A stretch of 64,000 nt of DNA from Desulfatitalea sp. BRH_c12 (GCA_000961655.1 LADR01000014.1:1-64000); one strand, 5' to 3'. Shown: positions 31,094 to 40,263, counted from the first letter of the stretch. Program-made: numbers and translations. Notes: generated by a model from the letters alone, not told the origin.

Positions 31094-32880
31094 CGGACCT
31101 CCTTTGCTTCCGGATCGGTCACCAGGATCGATGCCGGCATCTCCACGATTTTCGCGCGCAAGTATTCTCCCAGCGTCTTGGCCTGAGGGTCGCTGCGCAC
31201 CGAGGCCGCCACGCCGTCGCCGAGCAGCCCGCGGATGTAGAAATTGACCGCCAGAAGGTTGGGCAGTTCATAGCGCTCGATGGCCAAAGGCGCGCAATCT
31301 GGCAGCAGCGCCTTGAGGCGCTCGGTGGTCAGAAAGCTTCGCAGGAACGCATAGGCTTCCGGCGTGCGGCCCCAGATGCCGAGGTTGGCATTGCCGCCCT
31401 TGTCGCCCGAGCGGGTGGCGAAAGCCCGCCCTAAGGGCGCCCGGACGGTCTTGCCCTTCGGAACCGCGGGAATCTCCGGCATGGGGGGCGCCAGCGCAAA
31501 AGGTTCGTAGTCCCCGGCGGCTTCGATCACCACGGCCGGACGGTCGTCGATGCACACCGTCTGATGGATGTGCCGATTGGAGACCAGCGCGGGCCAGTGC
31601 ACCACGGCCGGCGCCCCGTTGGTGGGCGGCGAGGTCAAGGTGAATCCCGGAATGCTGGCCAGGGCCATCTCCACCACTTTGGCCGAAAAGCGTTTGCCCA
31701 CCTTGTCGGCATCCGGGTCCATCACCGTGATGCGCAGGTAGGCGAAAGCCTCGTCGTTGGTGGCCGGATCGATCTTTTCGGAATGCACCAGCTGTACATC
31801 CACCGTGCGGAACCGCTCGCGGCCCCCCAGGTTCTCGAACAGGGTTCGGGTGACGATCTCGGCTTTGCGGTCGATGTCCAGCCCGGTGAGAATCACGGTC
31901 ATGGCATTCTTGTGTCCGCCCAGGGTATTGATGCACACTTTGGTGGTTTCCGGGGGCGGCTCGCCCCGGGTGCCGGTGCCACGCACCCGGTCCGGTCCCT
32001 CCTGGATCAGCGAAAGGGTGTCGAAGCGCACTGCCACGTCCGGGGTCAGGTAGGTCGGCGAGGCGATCTCATAAAGCAGTTGCGCCGTGACCGTTCCCAC
32101 CGACACCAGACCGCCGGTGCCGGGATGCTTGGTGATCACGAAGCTGCCGTCGGCATGCATCTCGGCTATGGGAAAGCCCACGTTGCGATAGGAGGGCACC
32201 TCGTGGATGAACGAATAGTTGCCGCCTGTGGCCTGGGCGCCACATTCGATGATGTGTCCGGCGGTGTAGGCCCCGGCCAGTTGGTCCCAGTCGGTGGACT
32301 GCCAGCCGAAGCGCCAGGCGCAGGGGCCGGCGACCAGGGCGGCGTCGGCCACCCGGCCGCAGACCACGATGTCCGCCCCGTGTTCCAGGGCCGCAGTGAT
32401 GCCCCAGCCTCCCAGATAGGCGTTGGCGGAGATGGGTATCGCCTCGGCATCGGCCAGGCGAACACCCTTGTCCAGATGGATGAAGCTTTCCCCGGCCTGC
32501 TGCAGTTCCAACAGGCGCGGCATCAGATCGTCGCCTTCGATGTAGACGATCCGGGGAGACAGGCCCAGCGTTTGGGCTGCGGCCTTGAGCGCCCGAGCCA
32601 TGCCCGCCGGGTTCAACCCGCCGGCATTGGTCACCACGCGGATGCCTTTTTCAAGGCATTCACCCATGACGGCTTCCATCTGCTTGAGGAAGGTCGGAAC
32701 GTAGCCGCCCTCGGGCGACTTGAGCTTTTTCTGGAAGAGGATCGCCATGGTCAGCTCCGCCAGGTAATCCCCGGTGAGCACGTCGACGGGGCCGCCTTGA
32801 ACCATTTCCCTGGCGGCCGAGAGGCGGTCGCCGAAAAAGCCGCTGCAGTTGGCGATGATAAGTTTTTCAGGATCGCGCAT
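31090..32880 (-). CDS. AtuA/DUF1446 family protein (acyclic terpene utilisation type)
   Basis: A 596-residue cytoplasmic protein from ATG 32880 with GGGAGGT upstream. The N-terminal part (IIANCSGFFGDRLSAAREM, VDVLTGDYLAELTMAIL, TNAGGLNPAGMA) is the DUF1446 signature. The C-terminal part (about residues 480-590: AFATRSGDKGGNANLGIWG) is the accompanying small domain. AtuA is essential for citronellol/geraniol catabolism in Pseudomonas, but its reaction is not established. Together with the carboxylase, hydratase and dehydrogenase genes this points to an Atu- or Liu-like route for methyl-branched acyl-CoA. Confidence 0.85.
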   Translation of the reverse strand: MRDPEKLIIANCSGFFGDRLSAAREMVQGGPVDVLTGDYLAELTMAILFQKKLKSPEGGYVPTFLKQMEAVMGECLEKGIRVVTNAGGLNPAGMARALKAAAQTLGLSPRIVYIEGDDLMPRLLELQQAGESFIHLDKGVRLADAEAIPISANAYLGGWGITAALEHGADIVVCGRVADAALVAGPCAWRFGWQSTDWDQLAGAYTAGHIIECGAQATGGNYSFIHEVPSYRNVGFPIAEMHADGSFVITKHPGTGGLVSVGTVTAQLLYEIASPTYLTPDVAVRFDTLSLIQEGPDRVRGTGTRGEPPPETTKVCINTLGGHKNAMTVILTGLDIDRKAEIVTRTLFENLGGRERFRTVDVQLVHSEKIDPATNDEAFAYLRITVMDPDADKVGKRFSAKVVEMALASIPGFTLTSPPTNGAPAVVHWPALVSNRHIHQTVCIDDRPAVVIEAAGDYEPFALAPPMPEIPAVPKGKTVRAPLGRAFATRSGDKGGNANLGIWGRTPEAYAFLRSFLTTERLKALLPDCAPLAIERYELPNLLAVNFYIRGLLGDGVAASVRSDPQAKTLGEYLRAKIVEMPASILVTDPEAKEVR

Positions 32881-32884
32881 GGAT

Positions 32885-33472
32885 CTACCTCCCTTGGGTT
32901 GCGTCACCGGCCGGGTTCGCCGCTGCGCCGGCATTATCGATACCCAGTGGTTCCAGGTCCGAGGCCAAGTAGCGCTTGGCCAGATCCACGTAGAGCTGCT
33001 TGCCGAATTTCCAGATCTCCAGGTCTTTGGGGCTCACTGCGCGTTTGACTTCAGCCGGATTGCCGACGGCCACCATGCGCGCCGGGATCTTCTGGCCCCA
33101 TTTGACCAGCGCGCCTTCGGCCACGATGGCGCCCTCGCCGATCTCGCTGAGGATGCTCAGAATCGCGCCCATACCGATGACGGCCCCGTCGCCGATGCTG
33201 CTGCCGTGCAGGATCGCGCCGTGGCCCAGGGTGACGCGCCGACCGATGCGGTTGAGGTGATCGGGCGGCGCGTGAATGATAACCCCCTCCTCCACGGCTG
33301 TGCCGTCGCCGATTTCGATGCGGCCGTAATCGCCGCGCAGAATGGCGCCGTGTCCGATGTAGCAGTGGTCGCCGATGACCACCTCGCCGATGACCTGGGC
33401 CAGGTCGCTGACATACGTCTCTTTGCCGATGGAGGGCGTGCGGCCATGGAAACGGTAGAGCATGCGGTTCAT
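32885..33472 (-). CDS. Gamma-carbonic-anhydrase-like / PaaY-type hexapeptide protein
   Basis: A 195-residue left-handed beta-helix protein made of hexapeptide repeats (VIGEVVIGDHCYIGHGAILR, IEIGDGTAVEEGV, IGDGAVIGMGAIL). The histidines in IIHAPP and TLGHGAILHG are placed like the zinc ligands of gamma-class carbonic anhydrases. The family also includes PaaY-type thioesterases, so hydratase activity is not certain. ATG 33472 overlaps the enoyl-CoA hydratase stop (ATGA); ATG 33463 is an alternative with better ribosome-site spacing. Inside a carboxylase operon, bicarbonate supply is an attractive role. Confidence 0.82.
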   Translation of the reverse strand: MNRMLYRFHGRTPSIGKETYVSDLAQVIGEVVIGDHCYIGHGAILRGDYGRIEIGDGTAVEEGVIIHAPPDHLNRIGRRVTLGHGAILHGSSIGDGAVIGMGAILSILSEIGEGAIVAEGALVKWGQKIPARMVAVGNPAEVKRAVSPKDLEIWKFGKQLYVDLAKRYLASDLEPLGIDNAGAAANPAGDATQGR

Positions 33473-34245
33473 TCTCCTTTGAAGTGCGGTGCGCGTTTTT
33501 CCAGAAAAGCGGTGATGCCTTCCCGGGCGTCCCGGGTGCCGGATACCTCAACCAGTTTGCCGGCCAGGAGGCGTACGGCTTCGGCCTGGGGCATCTGTTC
33601 GACAGCTGCGAAGGCTTCTTTGCCCATGCGCAGGCCGATAGGGCTTTTGGCCGAAAGGGCGGCGAGCACCCGGGCCAACTCGGCGTCGAAATCGGCGTCC
33701 GGCACCACTCGCGTCACCATGCCCATTTCAAGGGCTTGTGCCGCCGTCAGCCGCTCCCCCAGCAGGATCATCTCCATGGCCTTCTTGCGGGGCACGTTGC
33801 GGAAGATCAGCGCCCCGATCATCATGGGGAACAGCCCGACGTTGACCTCGGGGGTGCCGAACTGGGCCGAGGCCTTGGCGATGACGATGTCGCAGGCCAA
33901 CATGAAGCCGGTGCCGCCGGCCAGGCAGTGGCCGTTGACCCGCGCCACAGTGGGCTTGGGAAATTCCGAAAGTCGGCTGATGAGCCGGGCATAGTTGTCG
34001 AAGTGGCTGCGGCGGCCGGCGTCGTCCTGCATGCCACCGCCCAGGTCGGCCCCCGAGCAGAAGGCCTTGTCGCCGGCGCCGGTAACGCAAATCACGCGCA
34101 CGAGCGGATCGGCCTGGGCCTGGTTCAGCGCCGCGTGGAACAAGCCGACGGTCTCGAAGGTGATGGCATTGCGCGCGGGCGCCCGGTTGATGGTCACGGT
34201 GGCCACATGCCCGTCAACTTGGTAGATCAGATCCTTTTCAGCCAT
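33469..34245 (-). CDS. Enoyl-CoA hydratase
   Basis: A 258-residue crotonase-fold protein from ATG 34245 with AAAGGAGG upstream. GAGDKAFCSGADLGG and VNGHCLAGGTGFMLACDI form the oxyanion-hole region. Both hydratase glutamates appear: one in FGTPEVNVGL, one in KAMEMILLGE. A hydratase (or methylglutaconyl/isohexenyl-glutaconyl-CoA hydratase, LiuC/AtuE-like) acting on the product of the neighbouring acyl-CoA carboxylase fits best. It overlaps the biotin carrier gene by eight bases. Confidence 0.9.
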   Translation of the reverse strand: MAEKDLIYQVDGHVATVTINRAPARNAITFETVGLFHAALNQAQADPLVRVICVTGAGDKAFCSGADLGGGMQDDAGRRSHFDNYARLISRLSEFPKPTVARVNGHCLAGGTGFMLACDIVIAKASAQFGTPEVNVGLFPMMIGALIFRNVPRKKAMEMILLGERLTAAQALEMGMVTRVVPDADFDAELARVLAALSAKSPIGLRMGKEAFAAVEQMPQAEAVRLLAGKLVEVSGTRDAREGITAFLEKRAPHFKGE

Positions 34246-34777
34246 GGATCGCCTCCTTTCGGCCTTCGGCCGCATCGACCACCGCGGGTTCGATATCCAC
34301 CAGCACCTGCCTGGGGGACACTTTCTGCCCTTCGGCCACGTTGATGCGCGTGACCCTGCCGGCATAAGGCGCGGCGAGAACCGTGTCCATCTTCATGGCC
34401 GACACCACTACCAGCCCCTGCCCCTTTTCGACCGGCTGGCCCTGGGCGACCAGGATCTGGGTCACCACCGCCGGCATGGGGGCCGTGACCGCCTTCGGGC
34501 CGTTGGCACCCCCGGACCGGGGCCGCGTCCCGGTTGCGCGATCGTCGGCGAGCAGAAAGGTGCGACCGTCGACCATCACTGCCTTGCCGTCGGGGAGTTC
34601 GGCCACGTAGGCCAGGTGCTTTCGGCCGTCCACACGCAGGCTCAGCAGGTTTTCGGAAATGCGCTCGAAGGCCACTTCCATTTTTTTATATCCCATGGTG
34701 GCCGACAGGAGGCCGTCACCGACCGCCTCGACCGCCAGGGTGATAATTTCTTCGTTGTATTTGAGCTTGTAGTCCAT
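34238..34777 (-). CDS. Biotin carboxyl carrier protein of acyl-CoA carboxylase
   Basis: A 179-residue protein from ATG 34777 with AGGAGA upstream. The C-terminal 75 residues are a biotinyl domain with the biotinylation site SAMKMDT (Lys129) between PMPAVVTQILVAQGQPVEKG and PYAGRVTRINVAEGQ. The N-terminal 95 residues are beta-rich and resemble the BT domain of methylcrotonyl/propionyl-CoA carboxylase alpha chains, which joins carrier to core. Here carrier and biotin carboxylase are separate genes instead of one alpha subunit. Confidence 0.92.
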   Translation of the reverse strand: MDYKLKYNEEIITLAVEAVGDGLLSATMGYKKMEVAFERISENLLSLRVDGRKHLAYVAELPDGKAVMVDGRTFLLADDRATGTRPRSGGANGPKAVTAPMPAVVTQILVAQGQPVEKGQGLVVVSAMKMDTVLAAPYAGRVTRINVAEGQKVSPRQVLVDIEPAVVDAAEGRKEAIHG

Positions 34778-34823
34778 GCAGCAGATCTCCTATAGTCCGG
34801 TGATGCGGTCGGTTGCGCTTGGC

Positions 34824-36311
34824 CTACAGCCGCCAATGATTCAACGTATGCCAAGGGTCCGGGTGGGCCGGCGGCTGCGCAGCGCGTCCGGCCGGCCGCG
34901 CTTTGGGCGCCATGGTGTCCGCCACATAGGCGATGGCGGCTAGGTCCAGCGTGTCGCGATCCGGGGACCATTTGGTAAAGTGCCGGGCGATAAAGTCAGT
35001 ATAGGTCTCTCCGGCTTGAAACGGCGCCGACGCAAGCACGTCCAGCAGAAAATCAATGGGAGTCCTCACCCCCAATACCGCATACGATTGGAGTGCCCGG
35101 ATCATGCGCCGGATGGCCTGCTCCCGGGTTTCGGCGTGGACCACCAGCTTGGATAGAATCGGATCGTACGCCACCGGGACCTCGAAGCCGGCATAGACAC
35201 CGCTATCATTGCGGACCCCCGGACCGGTCGGTTCTTTAAAAAAGGCGATGCGTCCCGGCGACGGCATGAAATTCTGCTCCGGATCTTCGGCGTAGATACG
35301 GCATTCGATGGCGTGCCCCCGGCTGGACAGCTCATCCTGGGTCAGGGCCAGCGGCCGGCCGGCGGCGATCTCGATCTGGTGGCGCACCAGGTCCAGGCCG
35401 GTGATCATCTCCGTGATGGGGTGTTCCACCTGCAGGCGCGTGTTGACTTCCAGAAAGTAGAAGTTGCCGTCCGGGTCCAGGATGAACTCCACCGTGCCCG
35501 CATTGACATAGCCGGCGGCCTGGGCGGCGGTCACCGCCGCCTGGCCCATGGCGGCGCGCAGGGACGGGGTCAGGGCCGGGCTGGGGGTCTCCTCGATGAT
35601 CTTCTGGTGCCGACGCTGGATGGAGCACTCGCGCTCGAAGAGGTGGATGGCATGCCCCTTCTGGTCGGCCAGAATCTGGATCTCCACATGCCGGCATTTG
35701 GGTAGAAACTTTTCAAGGTAAACCGTCCCATCCCCGAAAGCCGCGGTGGCCTCCCGGGAAGCGCCCCGGCGGGCCTCGGCCAGTTCGGCAGGGTCATGGA
35801 CGATGCGCATGCCTTTGCCGCCGCCGCCTGCCGAAGCCTTGATCAGCAGCGGGAAGCCGATCTGTTCGGCATGCGCGGCCCATACGGCGGGATCATCCGC
35901 CGCTGCAAGCATGCCCGGAATGATGGGCACCCTGCCCTGCAACATGATCCGGCGTGCCGTGATCTTGTTACCCAGGTCCCGAATCACCTGGGCCGGCGGA
36001 CCGATAAAGACGATCCCTTCCCGCTCGCAGCGCTCGGCGAAGTCGGCATTTTCGGCCAGAAAACCGTAGCCCGGGTGAACGGCCTCGGCACCGGTCTGTT
36101 GGACCGCAGCAATGATGCGGTCGATGGCCAGGTAGCTTTGGGAAGGCTCGGCGGGGCCGAGTGGCACCGCCTCGTCGCCCTCGAGCGTGTGCAGGGCATG
36201 TTTGTCGGCATCGGAGTAAACGGCCACGGTGGCGATGCCCATCTCTTTGCAGGTGCGCATGATGCGCACCGCGATCTCCCCACGGTTGGCGATCAGAATT
36301 TTCTTGAACAT
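34824..36311 (-). CDS. Biotin carboxylase subunit of acyl-CoA carboxylase
   Basis: A 495-residue ATP-grasp enzyme that carboxylates the biotin carrier. ATG 36311 starts MFKKILIANRGEIAVRI; an in-frame ATG four codons upstream is possible. Landmarks: HPGYGFLAENADFAERC, KASAGGGGKGMRIV (ATP loop), EKFLPKCRHVEIQI, ECSIQRRHQKIIEE, and FLEVNTRLQVEHPITE. The BT and biotinyl domains normally fused behind it in alpha subunits are encoded by the next gene. It lies 22 bases after the carboxyltransferase gene. Confidence 0.94.
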   Translation of the reverse strand: MFKKILIANRGEIAVRIMRTCKEMGIATVAVYSDADKHALHTLEGDEAVPLGPAEPSQSYLAIDRIIAAVQQTGAEAVHPGYGFLAENADFAERCEREGIVFIGPPAQVIRDLGNKITARRIMLQGRVPIIPGMLAAADDPAVWAAHAEQIGFPLLIKASAGGGGKGMRIVHDPAELAEARRGASREATAAFGDGTVYLEKFLPKCRHVEIQILADQKGHAIHLFERECSIQRRHQKIIEETPSPALTPSLRAAMGQAAVTAAQAAGYVNAGTVEFILDPDGNFYFLEVNTRLQVEHPITEMITGLDLVRHQIEIAAGRPLALTQDELSSRGHAIECRIYAEDPEQNFMPSPGRIAFFKEPTGPGVRNDSGVYAGFEVPVAYDPILSKLVVHAETREQAIRRMIRALQSYAVLGVRTPIDFLLDVLASAPFQAGETYTDFIARHFTKWSPDRDTLDLAAIAYVADTMAPKARPAGRAAQPPAHPDPWHTLNHWRL

Positions 36312-36333
36312 GCGATTCCCCATGGATTTGGCG

Positions 36334-37950
36334 TTACATGCGGAAAATGCCGTAGCCGTGCACATCGCTGCGCAATGGCGCGTTGAGCGCCGTGCTGATG
36401 CACAGGCCCAGCACATCGCGGGTCTTGGCTGGATCGATGATGCCGTCGTCCCACAGGTTGGCGGTGCTGTAGTAGGCGTTTCCCTCTTTAAGAGCCGCGG
36501 CGATCACCGGCTCGCGGATGGCGGCGGCTTCCGCCTCGTCCATGGGAGGCTGCCCGGCCCGGGCCCGCTGGTCGTTCTGCAGGGTGATGAGCACGTCGGC
36601 CGCCTGTCGCCCGCCCATGACGCCGATCTGGTGATTGGGCCAAGTCCACAAAAAGCGGGGGCTGTAAGCCCTTCCGCACATGGCGTAGTTGCCGGCGCCG
36701 AAGGAGGCCCCCACCATGACCGTGAATTTGGGAACGGTGGCCGTCGCCACGGCATTGACCATCTTTTGCCCGTTCTTGGTGATGCCGCCGCGTTCGTAGT
36801 CGCGGCCGATGATAAAGCCCGTGATGTTCTGCAGGAACACCAGCGGGATCTTTCGCTTGTCGCACAATTGGATGAACTGGGTGCCCTTCAAGGCGCTTTC
36901 CGAAAACAGGATGCCGTTGTTGCCCAGGATGCCCACCGGGTAGCCGTGAATGTGGGCGAAGCCGCACACCAGGGTCGAACCGTACATCTCCTTGAACTCG
37001 ATGAACTCGCTGCCGTCCACGATCCGGGCGATGACCTCGCGGATATCGTAGGGCTCGGAGATGTCCCCAGGCACGATGCCGTAGAGCTCCTTGGGGTCGT
37101 AGAGCGTGGGCCGGAAGTCCCGGGTGGTCAGGCAGGCTTTAGGCGGGGCCGGCAGGTTAGCCACCAGCCTGCGCACGATCTCGATGGCGTGGGCGTCGTC
37201 TTCGGCAAAATAATCCGACACCCCGGACTCGGCGCAATGCACCTCCGCACCGCCCAGTTCGTCGGCCGTGACCTCTTCGCCGGTGGCGGCTTTGACCAGC
37301 GGCGGTCCGCCCAGGAAGATCGCGCCGTGACCCTTGACGTGAACCACCTCGTCGCTCATGGCTGGCACGTAAGCGCCGCCGGCGGTGCACAAGCCCATCA
37401 CCGCCGTGATCTGGGCAATACCCATCTTGCTCAGGATCGCCTGATTGTAGAAGACGCGCCCCCCGTCATCCACATCCGGAAAGATCTCCGACTGCAAAGG
37501 CAGAAAGGCGCCCGCCGAATCCAGCAGGTTCACCACGGGTAGCCGGTTTTCCATGGCGATCGTATGGCTGCGCAGGGTTTTCTTCACAGTCATGGGATAG
37601 GAGGAGCCCCCCTTGATGCTGGCGTCGTTGACCGATATGAGCACCTCCCGGCCCGATACCATGCCGATCCCGATGATGATGCCGGCTTTGTGAATCTTGC
37701 CGCCGTACATCCCCTTGGCCGCCAAAGGCGCGATTTCGAGAAAGGGCGTGTTGGGATCGAGCAGCAGTTCCAGCTTTTTCGGGGTCGGCAGTTTGCCGCT
37801 TTCGGATAGCCGCTTCAGGGCTTTATCCGACCGTTCGTTCGACGCCCGGTTCAATTCCGTATTCAGCTCCGCCACGCGGGCCGCCATGGTATCGTAATTC
37901 TTCCGGTACGCCTCCGATTCAGTGTCGATGCGGGATTCGATGACATGCAT
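36334..37950 (-). CDS. Acyl-CoA carboxylase carboxyltransferase (methylcrotonyl/geranyl-CoA type) beta subunit
   Basis: A 538-residue crotonase-fold carboxyltransferase moving CO2 from biotin to an acyl-CoA. Landmarks are SGKLPTPKKLELLLD, LVNLLDSAGAFLPLQSEIFPD-type region, TAGGAYVPAMSDEVV, FLGGPPLVKAATGEEV, ELGGAEVHCAESGVSDYFAE, FLQNITGFIIGRDYE and GASFGAGNYAMCGRAYSP. The FGAGNYAMCGRA region is characteristic of methylcrotonyl- and geranyl-CoA carboxylases rather than propionyl-CoA carboxylase. It is the first gene of the minus-strand operon, directly behind a candidate sigma-54 promoter, with GGAGG before ATG 37950. Confidence 0.92.
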   Translation of the reverse strand: MHVIESRIDTESEAYRKNYDTMAARVAELNTELNRASNERSDKALKRLSESGKLPTPKKLELLLDPNTPFLEIAPLAAKGMYGGKIHKAGIIIGIGMVSGREVLISVNDASIKGGSSYPMTVKKTLRSHTIAMENRLPVVNLLDSAGAFLPLQSEIFPDVDDGGRVFYNQAILSKMGIAQITAVMGLCTAGGAYVPAMSDEVVHVKGHGAIFLGGPPLVKAATGEEVTADELGGAEVHCAESGVSDYFAEDDAHAIEIVRRLVANLPAPPKACLTTRDFRPTLYDPKELYGIVPGDISEPYDIREVIARIVDGSEFIEFKEMYGSTLVCGFAHIHGYPVGILGNNGILFSESALKGTQFIQLCDKRKIPLVFLQNITGFIIGRDYERGGITKNGQKMVNAVATATVPKFTVMVGASFGAGNYAMCGRAYSPRFLWTWPNHQIGVMGGRQAADVLITLQNDQRARAGQPPMDEAEAAAIREPVIAAALKEGNAYYSTANLWDDGIIDPAKTRDVLGLCISTALNAPLRSDVHGYGIFRM

Positions 37951-37997
37951 GGCTATCGTCTGCCTCCTTTAGAAAAGCATCCTTCGCGACAGCTTAT

Positions 37998-38013
37998 TCA
38001 AGATTGATGCCAA
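37998..38013 (-). promoter_or_regulatory. Sigma-54 (-24/-12) promoter of the carboxylase operon
   Basis: Read on the minus strand: TTGGCATCAATCTTGA, matching TTGGCA-N6-TTG, with only the final C of the -12 GC changed. It sits about 50 bases upstream of the carboxyltransferase start and faces away from a sigma-54 activator gene. Confidence 0.68.
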
Positions 38014-38086
38014 GTCTAGCGGTAAGGTTTTACGACTTGATTTATAAAGAAATTCGGAGCGCATCACTGCATTGACACCGGGATAT

Positions 38087-38125
38087 GTTTCAAATTATGA
38101 TTAACATATGTGAAACATGTGAAAC
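38087..38125. promoter_or_regulatory. Candidate upstream activator sites
   Basis: GTTTCA at 38087-38092 is inverted relative to TGAAAC at 38111-38116, with a second TGAAAC at 38120-38125. The cluster is 75-110 bases upstream of the -24/-12 element on the operon side, the usual position for a bound sigma-54 activator. Confidence 0.5.
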
Positions 38126-38177
38126 CTTCAAGCAACACGAATGCAACATCCGAAAGAAGTTCCCGAGGAGCGACCGC

Positions 38178-39908
38178 ATGCACGCCAGTGTTCCTGCATC
38201 GTCCGACAGTGTCAATCTGAAGCGTATCCTGGACGACCTGAAGATCAGCTATTGGCTGACCGATCTCGACTTCATCCTTCTGGATGTCAATACCACTTTC
38301 CTCGAATTCGCCGGCGCCAGTCGCACCAACCTGATCGGCCGCGACGTGCGCACGCTGATCAGCACGGAAGAGATTCAAATGGTGGAGCACAATGTCGGAC
38401 TTCTCCGCGAAGGGCGCCAATCGGTCCAGTTCGAACTTTACGTCTACGGGTCGCGCAACCGGGAGAAGATCCCGGTGTTGTTTCATCTTTCGTCCAACAG
38501 CGACGTCAAAGGACGCCCCGTATCAGTCAACATACTTCTGGTGGATATCAGCCAGCAGAAACGGATGCGCGACGAGCTGGAGAAGGAAAAACGCATGCTC
38601 CAGAGCATCCTTTTCGGCATCCGCGACTGCGTTTCGATCTTCGATGCCGACGGGCGCTACATGTTCGGCAGCCCCGAAAGTGCGAGCCTGCACTGCGGCC
38701 GAACAGTACCACTGCTGCCGCTGGGCGCACAGGGGCCTGTCGAACTGGCGCTCCCCGTGGAGGGCCAGCTTCGCCAGTTCATCGGCGAGATTCGCCCGAT
38801 TTACGACCACCAGGGCCGGCTGTTCGCGCATGCCGAAACCCTCACGGACGTCACCGACAACGTGCGCCTAGCCGAAAAGGAGCGGGAGTTATTTCACTTC
38901 AAGCGGGAGATGCGGCGCAGCGAACTGCAAACCGAGATGATCGGCGGCGACCGAAGCATGCAGGGCGTCTTCGAAACCGTGGTACGCTGTGCGGAGGTGG
39001 ATTCTAACGTTCTGATCACTGGTGAGACAGGGGTCGGCAAGGAGGTGGCCGCCCGGGCCATCCACAGCCAGAGCCACCGCAAAGACAAACCTTTCGTGGC
39101 CGTGAATTGCGGCGCCCTGCCGGAAGCGCTGCTTGAGTCGGAATTGTTCGGCCATGTGAAGGGCGCCTTTACCGGCGCCATCTCGGACCGAGCCGGGCTT
39201 TTCCGGGAAGCCCATGAAGGCACGCTTTTTTTGGACGAAATCGGAGAGCTGAACATGAGCATGCAGGTCAAGCTGCTCAGGGTGCTGCAGGAACGCAAAG
39301 TGCGCCCCGTGGGGTCAGATCGCTTTTATCCGGTGGACGTACGCTTCATCTGCGCCACCAACCGGAATCTTTCGGCCAACGCACAGCAGGGGAAATTCCG
39401 GTTGGACCTGTACTATCGGATAGCGGTAATTCCCTTGGCCATTCCCCCGTTGCGGGAAAGGCTTCAGGACATCCTTCGGCTGGCGGGCCACTTCATCGAC
39501 AAGCACCAGAAGAAAAATCGCCGTCATCTGAAGACGCTCAGCATAGCAGCCCAACAGCTGCTGCAGCAATACCACTGGCCAGGCAATATTCGTGAGCTCG
39601 AGAACGCCATTGAACACGCTCTCGCAATGAGCCGGGAAAACGAAATCACCCCCGCGCACCTGCCCCTGCAACTCTTATATCCGGATACGATAGTATCGGT
39701 CGCAGCTCATCAAGCCGACCTTGCGTCCGCCGTTGACGGGCAAACAAAACGACGGGAGCGGGAGTGCCGAGCCATCACGGACGCCCTTTCCAGGCATGAA
39801 GGCAACCTGGGCGCTGTTGCTGAGGAATTAGGCATATCGCGGGTGACATTGTGGAGGAAAAGAAAGAAGTACTTTCGGTTACAATCAGGTCCGGCGCCCA
39901 AAAGATAA
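38178..39908 (+). CDS. Sigma-54-dependent transcriptional activator with PAS sensor
   Basis: A 576-residue enhancer-binding protein. ATG 38178, with GAGGAG eight bases upstream, is preferred over ATG 38085, which would run through the candidate binding sites. Residues about 15-130 are a PAS domain ([19 protein letters not shown]), followed by a second PAS-like region. The AAA+ core has Walker A GETGVGKE, the sigma-54 contact GAFTGA, Walker [12 protein letters not shown] and [20 protein letters not shown]. The end is a Fis-type helix-turn-helix ([20 protein letters not shown]). It is divergent from the carboxylase operon, which it probably controls in response to a pathway metabolite. It lacks a receiver domain. 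Confidence 0.92.
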   Translation: MHASVPASSDSVNLKRILDDLKISYWLTDLDFILLDVNTTFLEFAGASRTNLIGRDVRTLISTEEIQMVEHNVGLLREGRQSVQFELYVYGSRNREKIPVLFHLSSNSDVKGRPVSVNILLVDISQQKRMRDELEKEKRMLQSILFGIRDCVSIFDADGRYMFGSPESASLHCGRTVPLLPLGAQGPVELALPVEGQLRQFIGEIRPIYDHQGRLFAHAETLTDVTDNVRLAEKERELFHFKREMRRSELQTEMIGGDRSMQGVFETVVRCAEVDSNVLITGETGVGKEVAARAIHSQSHRKDKPFVAVNCGALPEALLESELFGHVKGAFTGAISDRAGLFREAHEGTLFLDEIGELNMSMQVKLLRVLQERKVRPVGSDRFYPVDVRFICATNRNLSANAQQGKFRLDLYYRIAVIPLAIPPLRERLQDILRLAGHFIDKHQKKNRRHLKTLSIAAQQLLQQYHWPGNIRELENAIEHALAMSRENEITPAHLPLQLLYPDTIVSVAAHQADLASAVDGQTKRRERECRAITDALSRHEGNLGAVAEELGISRVTLWRKRKKYFRLQSGPAPKR

Positions 39909-39939
39909 AGGGTCCCATTTACATTGTCCGCAATGATTA

Positions 39940-40008
39940 GCGGTCAAACGAAATTGTGCCGCTGGTGACACGGCCGCGGAGGCGGCCAAAGCCGCCCCGA
40001 AACAAGCC
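39940..40008 (+). repeat. Second copy of the 67-base repeat
   Basis: Starts GCGGTCAAACGAAATTGTGC like 26911 and includes GGCCGCGGAGGCGGCC. It is followed at once by the hairpin arms CCGCTGCG (40007-40014) and CGCAGCGG (40025-40032), which the other copy lacks. It lies 31 bases behind the activator stop codon and may act as its terminator. Confidence 0.65.
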
Positions 40009-40152
40009 GCTGCGCATTGAGATACGCAGCGGTACCGTTTCCGCCCGCGAGGCGTATTGACAATTGATTTCGTCTAAATACCTTGTTGGGCAACGACGCT
40101 GAACACGCCGCGACAGCGTCATGCCGCCAACCCGGAAAGGAGATGACCCGCC
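40009..40152. other. Leader region of the exchanger gene
   Basis: Part of the 351-base gap between the activator and the exchanger. Apart from the hairpin arm it has an AT-rich stretch (TTGACAATTGATTTCGTC around 40058) that could hold a promoter; no gene is visible. Confidence 0.35.
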
Positions 40153-40263
40153 ATGCGCAAAGCGCGCTTCGTATCCCGGATCAGGCTGAATTCGCCTGGA
40201 CCAAAGCCGACCCCGATGCCTCTGTGGCGGCCGCCGGGCAACCGGAACGATATGCCGAAATGA
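40153..40263 (+). CDS. Possible 36-residue leader peptide
   Basis: An ATG at 40153 follows AAAGGAG at ten bases and opens a 36-codon frame (MRKARFVSRIRLNSPGPKPT at the start) rich in Arg, Pro and Lys. It ends in TGA overlapping the ATG of the exchanger gene (ATGA). The start of the exchanger has no ribosome site of its own nearby, so coupling through this frame is plausible. No homology is recognised and it may be chance. Confidence 0.3.
   Translation: MRKARFVSRIRLNSPGPKPTPMPLWRPPGNRNDMPK

Noticed and set aside
31564-33048. 494-codon plus-strand frame opposite the AtuA-like gene
   Set aside because: Antisense shadow of a strongly supported operon gene.
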